Positions 1-8,168 of a stretch of DNA of 64,000 nucleotides are shown one piece after another (within the stretch, counting starts at the first letter, position 1; each line of letters starts with the position of its first letter). The DNA is from Pedobacter glucosidilyticus. Its GTDB lineage: Bacteria > Bacteroidota > Bacteroidia > Sphingobacteriales > Sphingobacteriaceae. The stretch spans positions 1 to 64,000 of the forward strand of contig NZ_DLHN01000001.1 in the NCBI RefSeq assembly GCF_002483235.1, in the 5' to 3' direction. The notes beneath the pieces are model-generated. The model saw only the letters and a list, made by a program, of their open reading frames with translations. It did not search any database and was not told the origin of the DNA. The translations under genes were made by a program, and so were the position numbers.

Positions 1-9
1 CTCTACAAA

Positions 10-122
10 CTTACGATGACAAAATAATGGTGTAACCTGCATGAAGGGATAGCTTCACTACGTTCGCTATGAACAAAGTAATCGTGATAGCTTTACTGTG
101 TTTGCTATGACAAAATAATAGT
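10..122. repeat. Imperfect direct repeats in intergenic DNA
   Basis: Two adjacent units of about 37 bp (48-85 and 86-122) share the pattern GATAGCTTYACT...TTYGCTATGA followed by an A-rich tail. A partial third copy of the tail lies at 10-31. They are diverged and carry no reading frame. They look like a decayed intergenic repeat family. The rest of 1-424 holds no gene that I can support. Confidence 0.45.
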
Positions 123-153
123 TTGTTTGTCAAGCGAGGTGGTTTAAACCCAC

Positions 154-192
154 AAATTTCGGTTTGCCTTTTCAAATGGCAATCCGAAATTT
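154..192. repeat. Inverted repeat with 15-nt arms
   Basis: The left arm 154-168 (AAATTTCGGTTTGCC) and the right arm 178-192 (GGCAATCCGAAATTT) pair at 14 of 15 positions around a 9-nt loop. Neither side has a T-run, so it is not a standard terminator. Its role is unknown; it could be a REP-like element or the end of a lost gene. Confidence 0.5.
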
Positions 193-424
193 AAAATATT
201 CAATACCTCAATTAAGAAACACATCTCATCTGTTATTGATTTACGATATCGTTATAAAAAGTGAAAACTTATAACAGCGTTTAAGTATATATTCCTCTTC
301 TGGGCAGAATATATTGATTTCAAACACATCTACTTAGTTTTTGCTGTTGAACAATCTGGGTGTTTTTTTAAGGTAATCGTTCGCAAATGGCGGTTAAACT
401 TGTTAGTGCTTTAAAACTGCGAAC

Positions 425-460
425 AAAAAAACCGCTTATACGTGTTGTAAAAGCGGTTTT
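425..460 (-). terminator. Intrinsic terminator after the tRNA gene
   Basis: On the minus strand a 10-bp stem (arms AAAACCGCTT and AAGCGGTTTT, 428-437 and 451-460) is followed by a run of seven T. It lies directly downstream of the minus-strand tRNA and should end its transcript. Confidence 0.75.
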
Positions 461-472
461 AGGATTTTTTTG

Positions 473-546
473 TGCACCCACCTGGGCTCGAACCAGGGAC
501 CAAAAGATTATGAGTCTTCTACTCTAACCAACTGAGCTATAGGTGC
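473..546 (-). tRNA. tRNA-Met (anticodon CAT)
   Basis: The 74-nt minus-strand sequence folds as a full cloverleaf. The acceptor stem GCACCTA/TGGGTGC has one G-T pair, the D arm is GCTC/GAGT, the anticodon loop is CTCATAA in a GAAGA/TCTTT stem, and the T arm is CCTGG-TTCGAGC-CCAGG. The discriminator base is A and CCA is not encoded. CAT can belong to elongator tRNA-Met or to the lysidine-modified tRNA-Ile2. The lack of initiator features (the acceptor begins with a normal G-C pair and there is no GGG/CCC anticodon stem) excludes tRNA-fMet. Elongator Met is the likelier call, but Ile2 is not ruled out. Confidence 0.85.
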
Positions 547-645
547 TGAAAATCATTACTGATTTGCGGATGCAATGTTACGAATTTGCCGTTGAATTCT
601 AAAAAATAAATTTAAAATACTTGCAAAATATTCATTACGAAAGCA

Positions 646-1143
646 TTACAAGCTCCCATTCTTAATTTTTGCTTTATCCTGTTCGTCCAATTCATGATAT
701 TTCTCAAAACTGACAATGCTTTCAGCAGGTAAAATACGTTTGAAAGATAATTTTCTTTCGGCAATAGAGAGCTTCAACTCTTCATAAATAAACTCATCAC
801 CAAAACCAGCCCATTCAGCATCTGTACGGGTATTGCCATAATAAACTTCTGAAATATTGGCCCAATAAATGGCACTCAAACACATAGGGCAAGGTTCGGC
901 ACTGGTATATAAAATAGCTCCTTTCAAATCTGCTTGTTTAAGATTTTTACAAGCCAGCCTGATGGCATTAACCTCCGCATGTGCAGTAGGGTCGTTATCT
1001 TTATTAACACTGTTGGCTGCTGATGCTATCACTTTGCCGTTTTTAACAATCACGCATCCAAATGGTCCACCATTAAAATTTTTAAGGTTGTCCTCTGCTA
1101 AAGCAATGGCTTTTCTCATCATTTCTTCGTGTATATGATTCAT
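646..1143 (-). CDS. guaD: Guanine deaminase (cytidine-deaminase fold)
   Basis: This 165-aa protein is predicted to deaminate guanine to xanthine in purine salvage, in the cytosol. It has the zinc-dependent deaminase signature: HAE at residues 55-57 (zinc ligand His55, proton-shuttle Glu57) and PCPMC with Cys85 and Cys88 as the other zinc ligands. The phrases NDPTAHAEV and EPCPMCLSAIYWA closely match Bacillus-type GuaD (about 156 aa) rather than the amidohydrolase-type guanine deaminase. It differs from TadA, which is basic and lacks the long C-terminal tail seen here. It is transcribed away from the HAD gene and toward the tRNA, alone. The start ATG at 1143 gives the expected family length. 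Confidence 0.9.
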   Translation of the reverse strand: MNHIHEEMMRKAIALAEDNLKNFNGGPFGCVIVKNGKVIASAANSVNKDNDPTAHAEVNAIRLACKNLKQADLKGAILYTSAEPCPMCLSAIYWANISEVYYGNTRTDAEWAGFGDEFIYEELKLSIAERKLSFKRILPAESIVSFEKYHELDEQDKAKIKNGSL

Positions 1144-1220
1144 GTTTTATCCTTTGATTTTGAATGTTCATACAAAAATCTATCCATAATCAAACGAAAG
1201 ATTAATACCTTTGATGTATC

Positions 1221-1862
1221 ATGAAGGCAGTAAAAACAATTATTTTTGATTACGGTAACGTTATTTTCAACATAGATTTTAAAAGAACACAACAAGCTTT
1301 TATAGATTTAGGCATCCAAAATATTGAAGAATTTTTTGCGCATAAAGCTCACGATCCGTTGTTTGATGAGTTTGAAAAAGGTAACATCACAGCAGCCGAG
1401 TGGCGTGATGGTATCAGACGCAAAGCAAAACAGCCAGCACTTACTGATAAGCAAATTGATGATGCCTGGAATACCTTATTGCTGGGTGTCCCGGAAGGAA
1501 ATCATGATTTGCTATTGAAAATTAAAGCTCAGTATCCAACTTTTTTATTAAGTAATAATAACGAGATCCATTATGAGTGGATTATGAAGTATCTCAAAGC
1601 AGATTTTGGTTTAACAGATAATTCGTCTTTCTTTGTTAAAGATTATTATTCTCATTTACTGAGGATGCGTAAACCCAATGCAGATATTTTTGAATATGTT
1701 TTAGATACTCACCATCTAAATCCAGAGGAAACATTATTCATAGACGATAGTCCACAGCATCTTAAAACAGCTCAAGAATTAGGGTTACAAACCTATTTAA
1801 TGACTGCCCCAGATAATTTACAGTTATATTTTAGCAGAAACGGTTTACTAAGAAACCTCTAA
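1221..1862 (+). CDS. HAD-superfamily phosphatase, YihX-like
   Basis: This 213-aa cytosolic hydrolase has all four HAD motifs. Asp10 in DYGNV is the expected nucleophile, Ser111-Asn112 form motif II, Lys151-Pro152 motif III, and Asp175-Asp176 motif IV. The helical cap lies between residues about 20 and 90. Motif I has Gly where most HAD phosphatases have the second Asp; this DxGNV form is typical of the YihX group (sugar-1-phosphate phosphatases). The exact substrate cannot be read from the sequence. It is followed after 30 bp by the S4 protein and aroB on the same strand, so the three may be cotranscribed. A TAnnTTTG-like -7 box (TACCTTTG, 1206-1213) lies just before the ATG, but I see no clear -33 element. 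Confidence 0.8.
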   Translation: MKAVKTIIFDYGNVIFNIDFKRTQQAFIDLGIQNIEEFFAHKAHDPLFDEFEKGNITAAEWRDGIRRKAKQPALTDKQIDDAWNTLLLGVPEGNHDLLLKIKAQYPTFLLSNNNEIHYEWIMKYLKADFGLTDNSSFFVKDYYSHLLRMRKPNADIFEYVLDTHHLNPEETLFIDDSPQHLKTAQELGLQTYLMTAPDNLQLYFSRNGLLRNL

Positions 1863-1892
1863 ATTGTTATTCATTTTTGTAAGTTTGCACCA

Positions 1893-2099
1893 ATGATTGA
1901 ATTTAAACTAGAAGGCGAGTTTATCCCGCTGATACAGCTTCTAAAAGCAACTGACTTAGTTTCTTCGGGAGGCGAAGCGCAAGCTGTAGTGATGGACGGT
2001 TTGGTACAATACAATGGCGTTACCGATTACCGTAAGCGCTTAAAAGTGCGTAAAGGTGATACCGTAAAATTTAATCATAAAACCATTAAAATTATATGA
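1893..2099 (+). CDS. Small S4-domain RNA-binding protein (YbcJ/YaaA family)
   Basis: This is a stand-alone S4 domain of 68 aa. The pattern IPLIQLLKATDLVSSGGEA...V-x-G-x-V plus the basic stretch YRKRLKVRKGD is the usual RNA-contacting surface. Members of this family (YbcJ, YaaA) are thought to bind structured RNA, but their targets are poorly defined. The stop codon overlaps the aroB start by 4 bp (ATGA at 2096-2099), so translation of the two is probably coupled. That link to aroB says little about its own function. Confidence 0.8.
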   Translation: MIEFKLEGEFIPLIQLLKATDLVSSGGEAQAVVMDGLVQYNGVTDYRKRLKVRKGDTVKFNHKTIKII

Positions 2100-3163
2100 A
2101 TCCTATCCAAAGCAGTACCTATCAGGTATATTTTGATCATAGCTTACAAGTTTTACAAGATATTCTTCAGCAAGGCAATTACTCCAAAGTATTTATCATC
2201 ACCGATGAAAATACCGGGCAGTTTTGTTTACCAGTTTTACAAGACAAACTACCAGCTTTAGACAATTTTGATATTATAGAAATCCCTTACGGCGAAGAAA
2301 ATAAAAATATTGATTACTGCATAGGTATTTGGAGGATGTTGCTGGATTTTGAAGCTGATAGAAATGCCGTAGTGATAAATTTAGGTGGTGGTGTAGTTAC
2401 CGATATGGGAAGCTTTGCTGCATCAACTTATAAAAGAGGGATAGATTTTATCCAGATTCCTACCACTTTACTCTCTCAGGTGGATGCCTCTGTTGGAGGT
2501 AAAACAGGTATCGATATAGAGAATGTAAAAAACATCATAGGTACTTTTGCCTTGCCACAGGCAGTAATCATTTGTGCTGATTTTTTGAAAACTTTACCAG
2601 AAAGACAAATCATCTCTGGTTTTGCAGAAGTTATCAAACATGGTATCATCGCTGATGCCGCTTATTATCAGGATATCATCAGCTTGGCCCATGCAAAAGA
2701 CATCAGCACAGCGCAAATACATGCATCCGTAGCAATTAAAAATAAAGTTGTTTTAGAAGATCCTTTTGAAAAAGGTTTGAGAAAAATCTTAAACTTTGGT
2801 CATACCATTGGGCATGCAGTAGAATCTTGGTCTTTAGCGCATGATAGCAGTCCACTTTTACACGGCGAAGCCATCGCTGTAGGGATGATATGCGAATCGT
2901 ATTTAGCGCACATGACAGGTATCTTAGAAGAAGAAGATTTTAAAACCATCGTTCAAGATATATTAAAATTCTTTCCAAAATACAAGCTTAAAGAAGGTAT
3001 CGAAAATGATTTATTAGCCATTATGCAACATGATAAAAAGAACAGCGCTGGTAATATCAATTTCTCTTTGCCAAATAAAATAGGAAACTGTTTATATAAT
3101 CAAGTAGTTTCTAAAGATTTGATGATAGAAAGTTTGGCTTATTACAGAAGTTTAAATAGTTAA
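2096..3163 (+). CDS. aroB: 3-dehydroquinate synthase
   Basis: This 355-aa enzyme converts DAHP to 3-dehydroquinate, the second step of the shikimate pathway, using NAD and a divalent metal. Family landmarks are visible: the NAD-binding GGGVVTDMGSFAAST segment near residue 100, the IPTTLLSQVDASVGGKTGID block near 125-145, and the metal-binding NFGHTIGHAVE and HGEAIAVGM segments near 235-265. Length is normal. It overlaps the S4 gene by 4 bp. The other aromatic genes sit 38 kb away at 40.7-45.3 kb under an attenuator, so aroB is regulated separately from them here. Confidence 0.95.
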   Translation: MNPIQSSTYQVYFDHSLQVLQDILQQGNYSKVFIITDENTGQFCLPVLQDKLPALDNFDIIEIPYGEENKNIDYCIGIWRMLLDFEADRNAVVINLGGGVVTDMGSFAASTYKRGIDFIQIPTTLLSQVDASVGGKTGIDIENVKNIIGTFALPQAVIICADFLKTLPERQIISGFAEVIKHGIIADAAYYQDIISLAHAKDISTAQIHASVAIKNKVVLEDPFEKGLRKILNFGHTIGHAVESWSLAHDSSPLLHGEAIAVGMICESYLAHMTGILEEEDFKTIVQDILKFFPKYKLKEGIENDLLAIMQHDKKNSAGNINFSLPNKIGNCLYNQVVSKDLMIESLAYYRSLNS

Positions 3164-3270
3164 ATGGCGTGTTCATGATATTGGTTTTTGCTAGTTATTC
3201 GGCAGAAAAATTTAGTATCCATATCAGATTTTAAATCAATTTTACGCTGGCAATAAGCTTTGTAAGCAAA

Positions 3271-4026
3271 CTACATAGTAGAAATACGTCGAGCAGCTTC
3301 CAAAGCAGTTTTTATCATCAATTCTTTAATTTCATGATTAAACCTAAATGCTGGCATATAAATACTAAAGCCTGCAACAGCTTTTCCGTTTTGGTAAATA
3401 GGCGTTCCTATACCAATAACTTGTACACTATCTTCAATTAAAACATAACCCTGCTTTTTAATGATAGCAATTTGCTCAAGCAATTGTGTTCTGGAAGAAG
3501 CTTCTGGCCAAATAGATTTATCGGGCAAACCAAAGCGTTTGATGTATTGGGCTAGTTCTTGATCAGGAAGCATGGCAACTAATAACCTGCCAGTAGAGGC
3601 ATCATAAGCATTTTTTTCATCGGCAGTGGTAGCCTGTATCAGTTGGTTGGCAATATGATGTTTTAAAATAATACGTTTATTTTCTTTCAATACAGCTATC
3701 AAGCAATTTTCTTGAAGTGTTTTTTGGGCAAGCAATAATTGAGGTTCAGCTCGCTCTAGTAGTTGTTTGTAGCCAAAAGAACCACTGGCAATTTCTGTAA
3801 AATTATCTCCAAGCAAATAGCCTTTTTCTTTATCGGCTTTTTTTAAAAAGCCACGGTCTACTAAAGTCTTAACAATATTAGCACAAGTTGCCGTATTTAA
3901 ACTTAAGTCAGCAGCAATGTGCCCCATTAATTTAGGCTCTTTAGGGTTATTAGCCACATATTCTATAATGTCTATAGCCCGGTTTATAACTTGTATCATG
4001 AAATCAAAACTAGCTATTAATTCCAT
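3271..4026 (-). CDS. IclR-family transcriptional regulator of the fucose operon
   Basis: This 251-aa protein has an N-terminal winged helix-turn-helix (about residues 10-70) and a C-terminal IclR effector domain with the usual ILKHH and GIGTPIYQNGKAVAGFSIYMP segments. It is divergent from the FucP operon with a 72-bp intergenic region that contains a perfect 11-bp inverted repeat, a good candidate for its operator. The inducer is probably L-fucose or a pathway intermediate (inference). An alternative start is the internal Met at residue 10 (3999), which fits the usual IclR N-terminus better, because helix 1 begins with IQVINRAIDII. A C. jejuni fucose locus is also flanked by an IclR gene, as far as I recall. 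Confidence 0.85.
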   Translation of the reverse strand: MELIASFDFMIQVINRAIDIIEYVANNPKEPKLMGHIAADLSLNTATCANIVKTLVDRGFLKKADKEKGYLLGDNFTEIASGSFGYKQLLERAEPQLLLAQKTLQENCLIAVLKENKRIILKHHIANQLIQATTADEKNAYDASTGRLLVAMLPDQELAQYIKRFGLPDKSIWPEASSRTQLLEQIAIIKKQGYVLIEDSVQVIGIGTPIYQNGKAVAGFSIYMPAFRFNHEIKELMIKTALEAARRISTM

Positions 4027-4036
4027 AATATAAAAT

Positions 4037-4069
4037 TTTTGTTTTATAAAAATAAGTTTATTTAATTTG
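4037..4069 (+). promoter_or_regulatory. Bacteroidota-type promoter of the fucose operon
   Basis: A TTTTG at 4037-4041 is followed by a 20-nt spacer and TTAATTTG at 4062-4069, which matches the TTTG-N19-21-TAnnTTTG consensus except for one base in the -7 box. The fucP start codon lies about 30 nt downstream. The -7 box is inside the left arm of the inverted repeat. Confidence 0.5.
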
Positions 4070-4100
4070 GATTCTCAATTATTATTAAACCAAATTAAAT
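4060..4100. promoter_or_regulatory. Candidate IclR operator: perfect 11-bp inverted repeat
   Basis: ATTTAATTTGG (4060-4070) and CCAAATTAAAT (4090-4100) are exact reverse complements separated by 19 nt. The left arm covers the predicted -7 box and the right arm runs into the fucP start codon. Binding here would block transcription of the operon. Assignment to the adjacent IclR protein is inference. Confidence 0.55.
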
Positions 4101-5352
4101 GACTACACCAACAAAGGGCTCAACAAACTTTGCCTTCATCATGATAACAATTTTGTTTTTCATGTGGGGCTTTGTTCACAATTTAGATCCTATTTTAATA
4201 CCACATTTAAAAAGAGCTTTCAGTTTAACCACTCTACAGGCTTCATTGGTAGATTCGGCTGTATTTATAGCTTACTTCGTTGTGGCTTTGCCAGCAGGAT
4301 TTTTACTTAAGAAAAAAGGGTATAAAGCAGGTATCATTTTAGGTTTAATGTTATTTGCTATAGGTTCTTATTTGTTCATTCCATCGGCAAACCTGCAATC
4401 TTATACTTTTTTTCTGGTAGCACTTTTTATCATTGCATGTGGCTTAACCATCTTAGAAACAGCAGCTAATCCTTATGCTTCCTTATTAGGGCCGCCAGAA
4501 AAAGCTACACAGCGTTTAAATTTGGCGCAATCTTTTAATGGCTTGGCGGCTACTTTAGCGCCTATCATTGGGGCAAGAATCATTTTAACAGAAGGCTTGC
4601 CTGAAGAAAAATTAGCTTTAATGGCACCACAAGCCAGAGAGTTGGCCCTTGCAGCAGAAGCAGCAACCGTTAAAATGCCTTATTTTATATTAGGCTCTGT
4701 TATTTTAGTGGTGGCTGTTATTTTCTTTTTCATGAAACTTCCAGAAATTAAAGAAGAGGAAAAAAGTACTTCTGGTTCATCTTTAACTGTTTTTAGGCAT
4801 AAGCATTTAAACTGGGCTATTGCAGCTCAATTTTTCTATGTTGGTGCGCAAGTTTGCGTTTTCAGTTTCTTTATTCTTTACGCTACACATGCAACCGGAA
4901 TTTCTGAAATGAAAGCAGCAGAATACGCTGGTTTTGGAGTAGGAATGGCCTTCATGATAGGGCGTTTTGTTGGTACTTTCTTCATGAAATTTGTGAAGCC
5001 TCCTGTTTTACTAGCTATTTATGCTATATTATGTATGATTTTAAGTGTTTTAGCCATGTATATTACAGGTTTAGCATCTATTTATATCGTTATCGGCATT
5101 GCATTTTTTATGTCAATCATGTTCCCAACTATTTTCTCTTTAGGGATAAAAGAGTTAGGAGAAGATACCAAGCTAGGAAGCAGTTTCATTATCATGTCTA
5201 TTGTGGGTGGAGCCATTCTACCGCTCATTTTTGGACATGTAAGTGATTTATATAGCAATATCCAATTAGGTTATATAGTTCCTTCCTTTTGCTTTTTTGT
5301 AGTTTTAATATTTGCTGTTCATGGTCATAAAGTTTCAACCGTAAAAAAATGA
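4099..5352 (+). CDS. fucP: L-fucose:H+ symporter (MFS, FucP family)
   Basis: This 417-aa inner-membrane permease has about twelve hydrophobic segments. The first helix carries FFMWGFVHNLDPILIPHLK, the diagnostic FucP sequence, including the conserved Asp and Asn in the sugar pathway. The family imports L-fucose (and in some members other sugars such as glucose/galactose) with protons. The genes that follow favour L-fucose. The gene is first in the operon, and its stop overlaps the mutarotase start by 4 bp (ATGA). Confidence 0.9.
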   Translation: MTTPTKGSTNFAFIMITILFFMWGFVHNLDPILIPHLKRAFSLTTLQASLVDSAVFIAYFVVALPAGFLLKKKGYKAGIILGLMLFAIGSYLFIPSANLQSYTFFLVALFIIACGLTILETAANPYASLLGPPEKATQRLNLAQSFNGLAATLAPIIGARIILTEGLPEEKLALMAPQARELALAAEAATVKMPYFILGSVILVVAVIFFFMKLPEIKEEEKSTSGSSLTVFRHKHLNWAIAAQFFYVGAQVCVFSFFILYATHATGISEMKAAEYAGFGVGMAFMIGRFVGTFFMKFVKPPVLLAIYAILCMILSVLAMYITGLASIYIVIGIAFFMSIMFPTIFSLGIKELGEDTKLGSSFIIMSIVGGAILPLIFGHVSDLYSNIQLGYIVPSFCFFVVLIFAVHGHKVSTVKK

Positions 5353-5681
5353 AAAGATATTGTTTAGCACTTGATTTAAAAGACGATCCTAAGTTAATTG
5401 CCGAGTATGAAGCATGGCATAAAAAAGTTCCGCCTGCGGTTACTTTTAGTATCATTTCATCAGGTATCAGAGATATGGAAATTTATAGAACCGGAAACAG
5501 GTTATTGATGGTGATGGAGGTTGACGATAATTTTTCTTTTGATAAAAAGTCAAAAGCTGATGCGCAGAACGCTAAAGTACAAGAATGGGAAACCCTCATG
5601 TGGGATTTTCAACAGCCTTTACCTTTTGCAAAAGAAGGTGAAAAATGGGTTTTAATGGATAAGATTTTTGATTTAAAATAA
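5349..5681 (+). CDS. L-rhamnose/L-fucose mutarotase family protein
   Basis: This 110-aa protein is of the RhaM (COG3254) type, a ferredoxin-like fold that interconverts anomers of 6-deoxy-hexoses. The N-terminus MKRYCLALDL, the central RDMEIYRTGNRLLMVMEV and the C-terminal W-x-L-MDKIFDL match the family pattern. In a fucose operon it should supply the anomer used by the dehydrogenase. It overlaps fucP by 4 bp and is 1 bp from the dehydratase. A rhamnose role is possible in principle, but no rhamnose genes are present. Confidence 0.8.
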   Translation: MKRYCLALDLKDDPKLIAEYEAWHKKVPPAVTFSIISSGIRDMEIYRTGNRLLMVMEVDDNFSFDKKSKADAQNAKVQEWETLMWDFQQPLPFAKEGEKWVLMDKIFDLK

Positions 5682-5682
5682 T

Positions 5683-7323
5683 ATGAGCAAGAAGTATTTA
5701 CAGCTTCATTCACAGGATAATGTGCTGGTAGCGCTGCAAGATTTAGAAAAAGGTTTAACGGTAGATTTTAACGGTAAGGTTTTAACCCTTAAAGAGGATA
5801 TTCCGGCTAAGCATAAATTTTACTTAAATGCCATGCAGCCCGGTGATGAGGTCATCATGTATGGGGTTTTGGTAGGGAAAATTCAGATGTCTGTAAATGA
5901 AGGAGATTTAATGACTGTAAACAATCTTAAACATGCAGCAGAAGATTATGCTTATAGGGAGGTCGACTACCAATGGGAAAAACCAGATGTAAGCAAATAT
6001 ATTGATAAGACTTTTTTAGGTTATCATCGTGAGGATGGACGTGTAGGTACAGCAAATTATTGGCTGTTTATTCCGACAGTATTTTGTGAGAACAGAAATC
6101 TAGATGTGATTAAAGAAGCCTTACATCATAGTTTAGGTTATGCTGTCACCGATAAGTATAAACTGTATGCAAAGGCATTGAGAGAAGCTGTAGAAGCAGG
6201 TAAAGATATCCAAAACTTATCGCTAGAATTAAATGCCGTACAACCCACAGAACGTTTATTTAAAAATGTTGATGGGATAAAATTCCTCAATCACCAAGGT
6301 GGTTGTGGTGGTACAAGACAAGATGCAGAGCTGCTCAGTAAGTTATTAGCATCTTATGCCAATCATCCCAATGTTGCGGGCGTAACTGTTCTAAGTTTGG
6401 GCTGCCAGCATCTGCAAACGCAAAACTTTTTGGATGATTTAAAGCAATACAATCCAAATTTTAATAAACCTTTATTGGTTTTTGAGCAACAACAAAGTAA
6501 AAGCGAGGAGCAATTGATCAAAGATGCGATACAGCAAACTTTCTCTCAATTGGTTGAAATTAATAAAATTGGAAGAAAGCCAGCACCTTTATCAGCTTTA
6601 ACAGTAGGGGTTAAATGTGGCGGTAGCGATGGTTTTAGCGGAATTTCTGCCAATCCTGCGGTTGGTTATACCGCAGATTTATTGGTAGCTCTAGGAGCTA
6701 AAGTTCTGTTGGCAGAGTTTCCAGAACTGTGTGGTGCAGAGCAGAACATGATAGACAGATGCCAAGGGAAAGAAATTGCAGAAAAGTTTATCCATTTAAT
6801 GCAAACTTATGATGCCCAAGCACATGCAGTAGGCTCGGGCTTTCACATGAATCCATCGCCAGGAAATATTAAAGATGGTTTAATTACCGATGCTATAAAA
6901 AGTACTGGGGCAGCCAAAAAAGGAGGTACAGCACCTGTAGTAGATGTTTTAGATTATACAGAACCAGCCGTAAAACCAGGTTTAAATTTAGTTTGTACAC
7001 CGGGTAATGATGTTGAGGCTACTACAGGAAAAGCAGCTAGCGGGGCAACCTTAATTTTATTTACTACAGGTTTGGGTACACCAACAGGTAATCCGGTTTG
7101 TCCGGTTATCAAAGTGGCTACCAACTCTGGTTTAGCTTTAAGAATGTCTGATATTATTGATATTGATACTGGAGCTATCATCAGAGGTGAAAAGAGCATT
7201 GCAGAAATGGGAGAAGAGATTTTAGAATATTGTATCAAAGCTGCAAGTGGCGAAATTACACCAAAGGCCGTTCTCTTAAATCAAGACGATTTTATCCCTT
7301 GGAAAAGAGGCGTGAGTTTATAA
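5683..7323 (+). CDS. UxaA/GarD-family sugar-acid dehydratase, probable L-fuconate dehydratase
   Basis: This 546-aa protein has an N-terminal SAF domain (about residues 1-90) followed by the large UxaA/GarD catalytic domain. The core has the conserved Cys/Gly segments NHQGGCGGTRQD, GVKCGGSDGFSG, FPELCGAEQ and GLGTPTGNPVCP. The family dehydrates sugar acids (altronate, galactarate) with iron. The neighbours point to dehydration of L-fuconate to 2-keto-3-deoxy-L-fuconate, replacing the enolase-superfamily FucD used in Xanthomonas. C. jejuni also carries a UxaA-type protein in its fucose locus. The family call is certain; the substrate is inferred from context, and altronate remains a formal alternative. 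Confidence 0.8.
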   Translation: MSKKYLQLHSQDNVLVALQDLEKGLTVDFNGKVLTLKEDIPAKHKFYLNAMQPGDEVIMYGVLVGKIQMSVNEGDLMTVNNLKHAAEDYAYREVDYQWEKPDVSKYIDKTFLGYHREDGRVGTANYWLFIPTVFCENRNLDVIKEALHHSLGYAVTDKYKLYAKALREAVEAGKDIQNLSLELNAVQPTERLFKNVDGIKFLNHQGGCGGTRQDAELLSKLLASYANHPNVAGVTVLSLGCQHLQTQNFLDDLKQYNPNFNKPLLVFEQQQSKSEEQLIKDAIQQTFSQLVEINKIGRKPAPLSALTVGVKCGGSDGFSGISANPAVGYTADLLVALGAKVLLAEFPELCGAEQNMIDRCQGKEIAEKFIHLMQTYDAQAHAVGSGFHMNPSPGNIKDGLITDAIKSTGAAKKGGTAPVVDVLDYTEPAVKPGLNLVCTPGNDVEATTGKAASGATLILFTTGLGTPTGNPVCPVIKVATNSGLALRMSDIIDIDTGAIIRGEKSIAEMGEEILEYCIKAASGEITPKAVLLNQDDFIPWKRGVSL

Positions 7324-7357
7324 GTTTATATAATTGTAATCATTAAAATAAAGAAAA

Positions 7358-8122
7358 GTGTTTTCATTAGAAGGTAAATCAGCCGTTGTAACAGGAGCAG
7401 GAAGCGGTATTGGGCAAGCTATAGCAATAACTTTTGCAAGGCAAGGGGCTAAAGTTTATGTTTTAGATGTTAATCAGGAGCAAGCCAACAGCACTGTTTC
7501 TCGTATTCAGGAAGATGGTGGAGAAGCATTTGCATTTGTTTGTGATGTTACCCATCAGCAAGTTGTTAAATCTGTATTTGAAAAAATCGGTAACATGAAT
7601 ATTCTGGTTAATTGTGCCGGAATAGCACATGTTGGCAATGTAGTTAATACCAGCGAGGCAGATTTTGATCGCGTTTATCAAGTAAACGTAAAAGGAACTT
7701 ACAACTGTTTGCATGAGGCTTTACCTTATTTTATTAGAGCGCAGCAAGGTGTTATTTTAAATGTTGCTTCTATTGCTGCTTATGTAGGTATAAATGACAG
7801 ATTTGCCTATAGCATGAGTAAAGGAGCTGTTTTTGCCATGACTTTAAGCGTTGCTAAAGACTTTCTTCATCAAAATATCAGATGTAACTCTATATCTCCG
7901 GCAAGGGTACACACGCCTTTTGTAGATGGCTTTATAGCAAAAAATTATCCGGGCAAAGAACAAGAAATGTTCGAGAAATTATCTAAATCTCAGCCTATAG
8001 GCAGAATGGGTAGTGTGGATGAAATTGCTACATTAGCATTATACTTATGTAGTGATGAAGCTGGTTTTATTACTGGTAATGATTATCCTATAGACGGTGG
8101 ATTTATAAAATTAAATAACTAA
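7358..8122 (+). CDS. SDR dehydrogenase, probable 2-keto-3-deoxy-L-fuconate dehydrogenase
   Basis: This is a classical short-chain dehydrogenase of 254 aa. It has the Rossmann motif TGAGSGIG at residues 12-19, NCAG near 85-88, catalytic Ser138, and Tyr151-x3-Lys155. Asp38 after beta-strand 2 predicts NAD(H) preference. In the non-phosphorylative fucose route this step oxidises 2-keto-3-deoxy-L-fuconate to the 2,4-diketo acid, the substrate of the hydrolase encoded next. The start is GTG at 7358; no ATG gives a complete Rossmann motif. Which of the two operon SDRs does which step is inferred from resemblance and order. Confidence 0.75.
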   Translation: MFSLEGKSAVVTGAGSGIGQAIAITFARQGAKVYVLDVNQEQANSTVSRIQEDGGEAFAFVCDVTHQQVVKSVFEKIGNMNILVNCAGIAHVGNVVNTSEADFDRVYQVNVKGTYNCLHEALPYFIRAQQGVILNVASIAAYVGINDRFAYSMSKGAVFAMTLSVAKDFLHQNIRCNSISPARVHTPFVDGFIAKNYPGKEQEMFEKLSKSQPIGRMGSVDEIATLALYLCSDEAGFITGNDYPIDGGFIKLNN

Positions 8123-8168
8123 ATAAACTAAAGCTTCATTAAAGAAGAACTTAATAAATACAATTGAA

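Noticed and set aside
473..546. Initiator tRNA-fMet or a clear tRNA-Ile2
   Set aside because: No unpaired first base or GGG/CCC anticodon stem, so not initiator; Ile2 cannot be excluded from sequence alone but elongator Met is more likely.
869..1138. Open frame on the strand opposite the guanine deaminase gene
   Set aside because: It lies wholly inside a well-supported gene and shows no family features; many similar shadow frames elsewhere were left out for the same reason.
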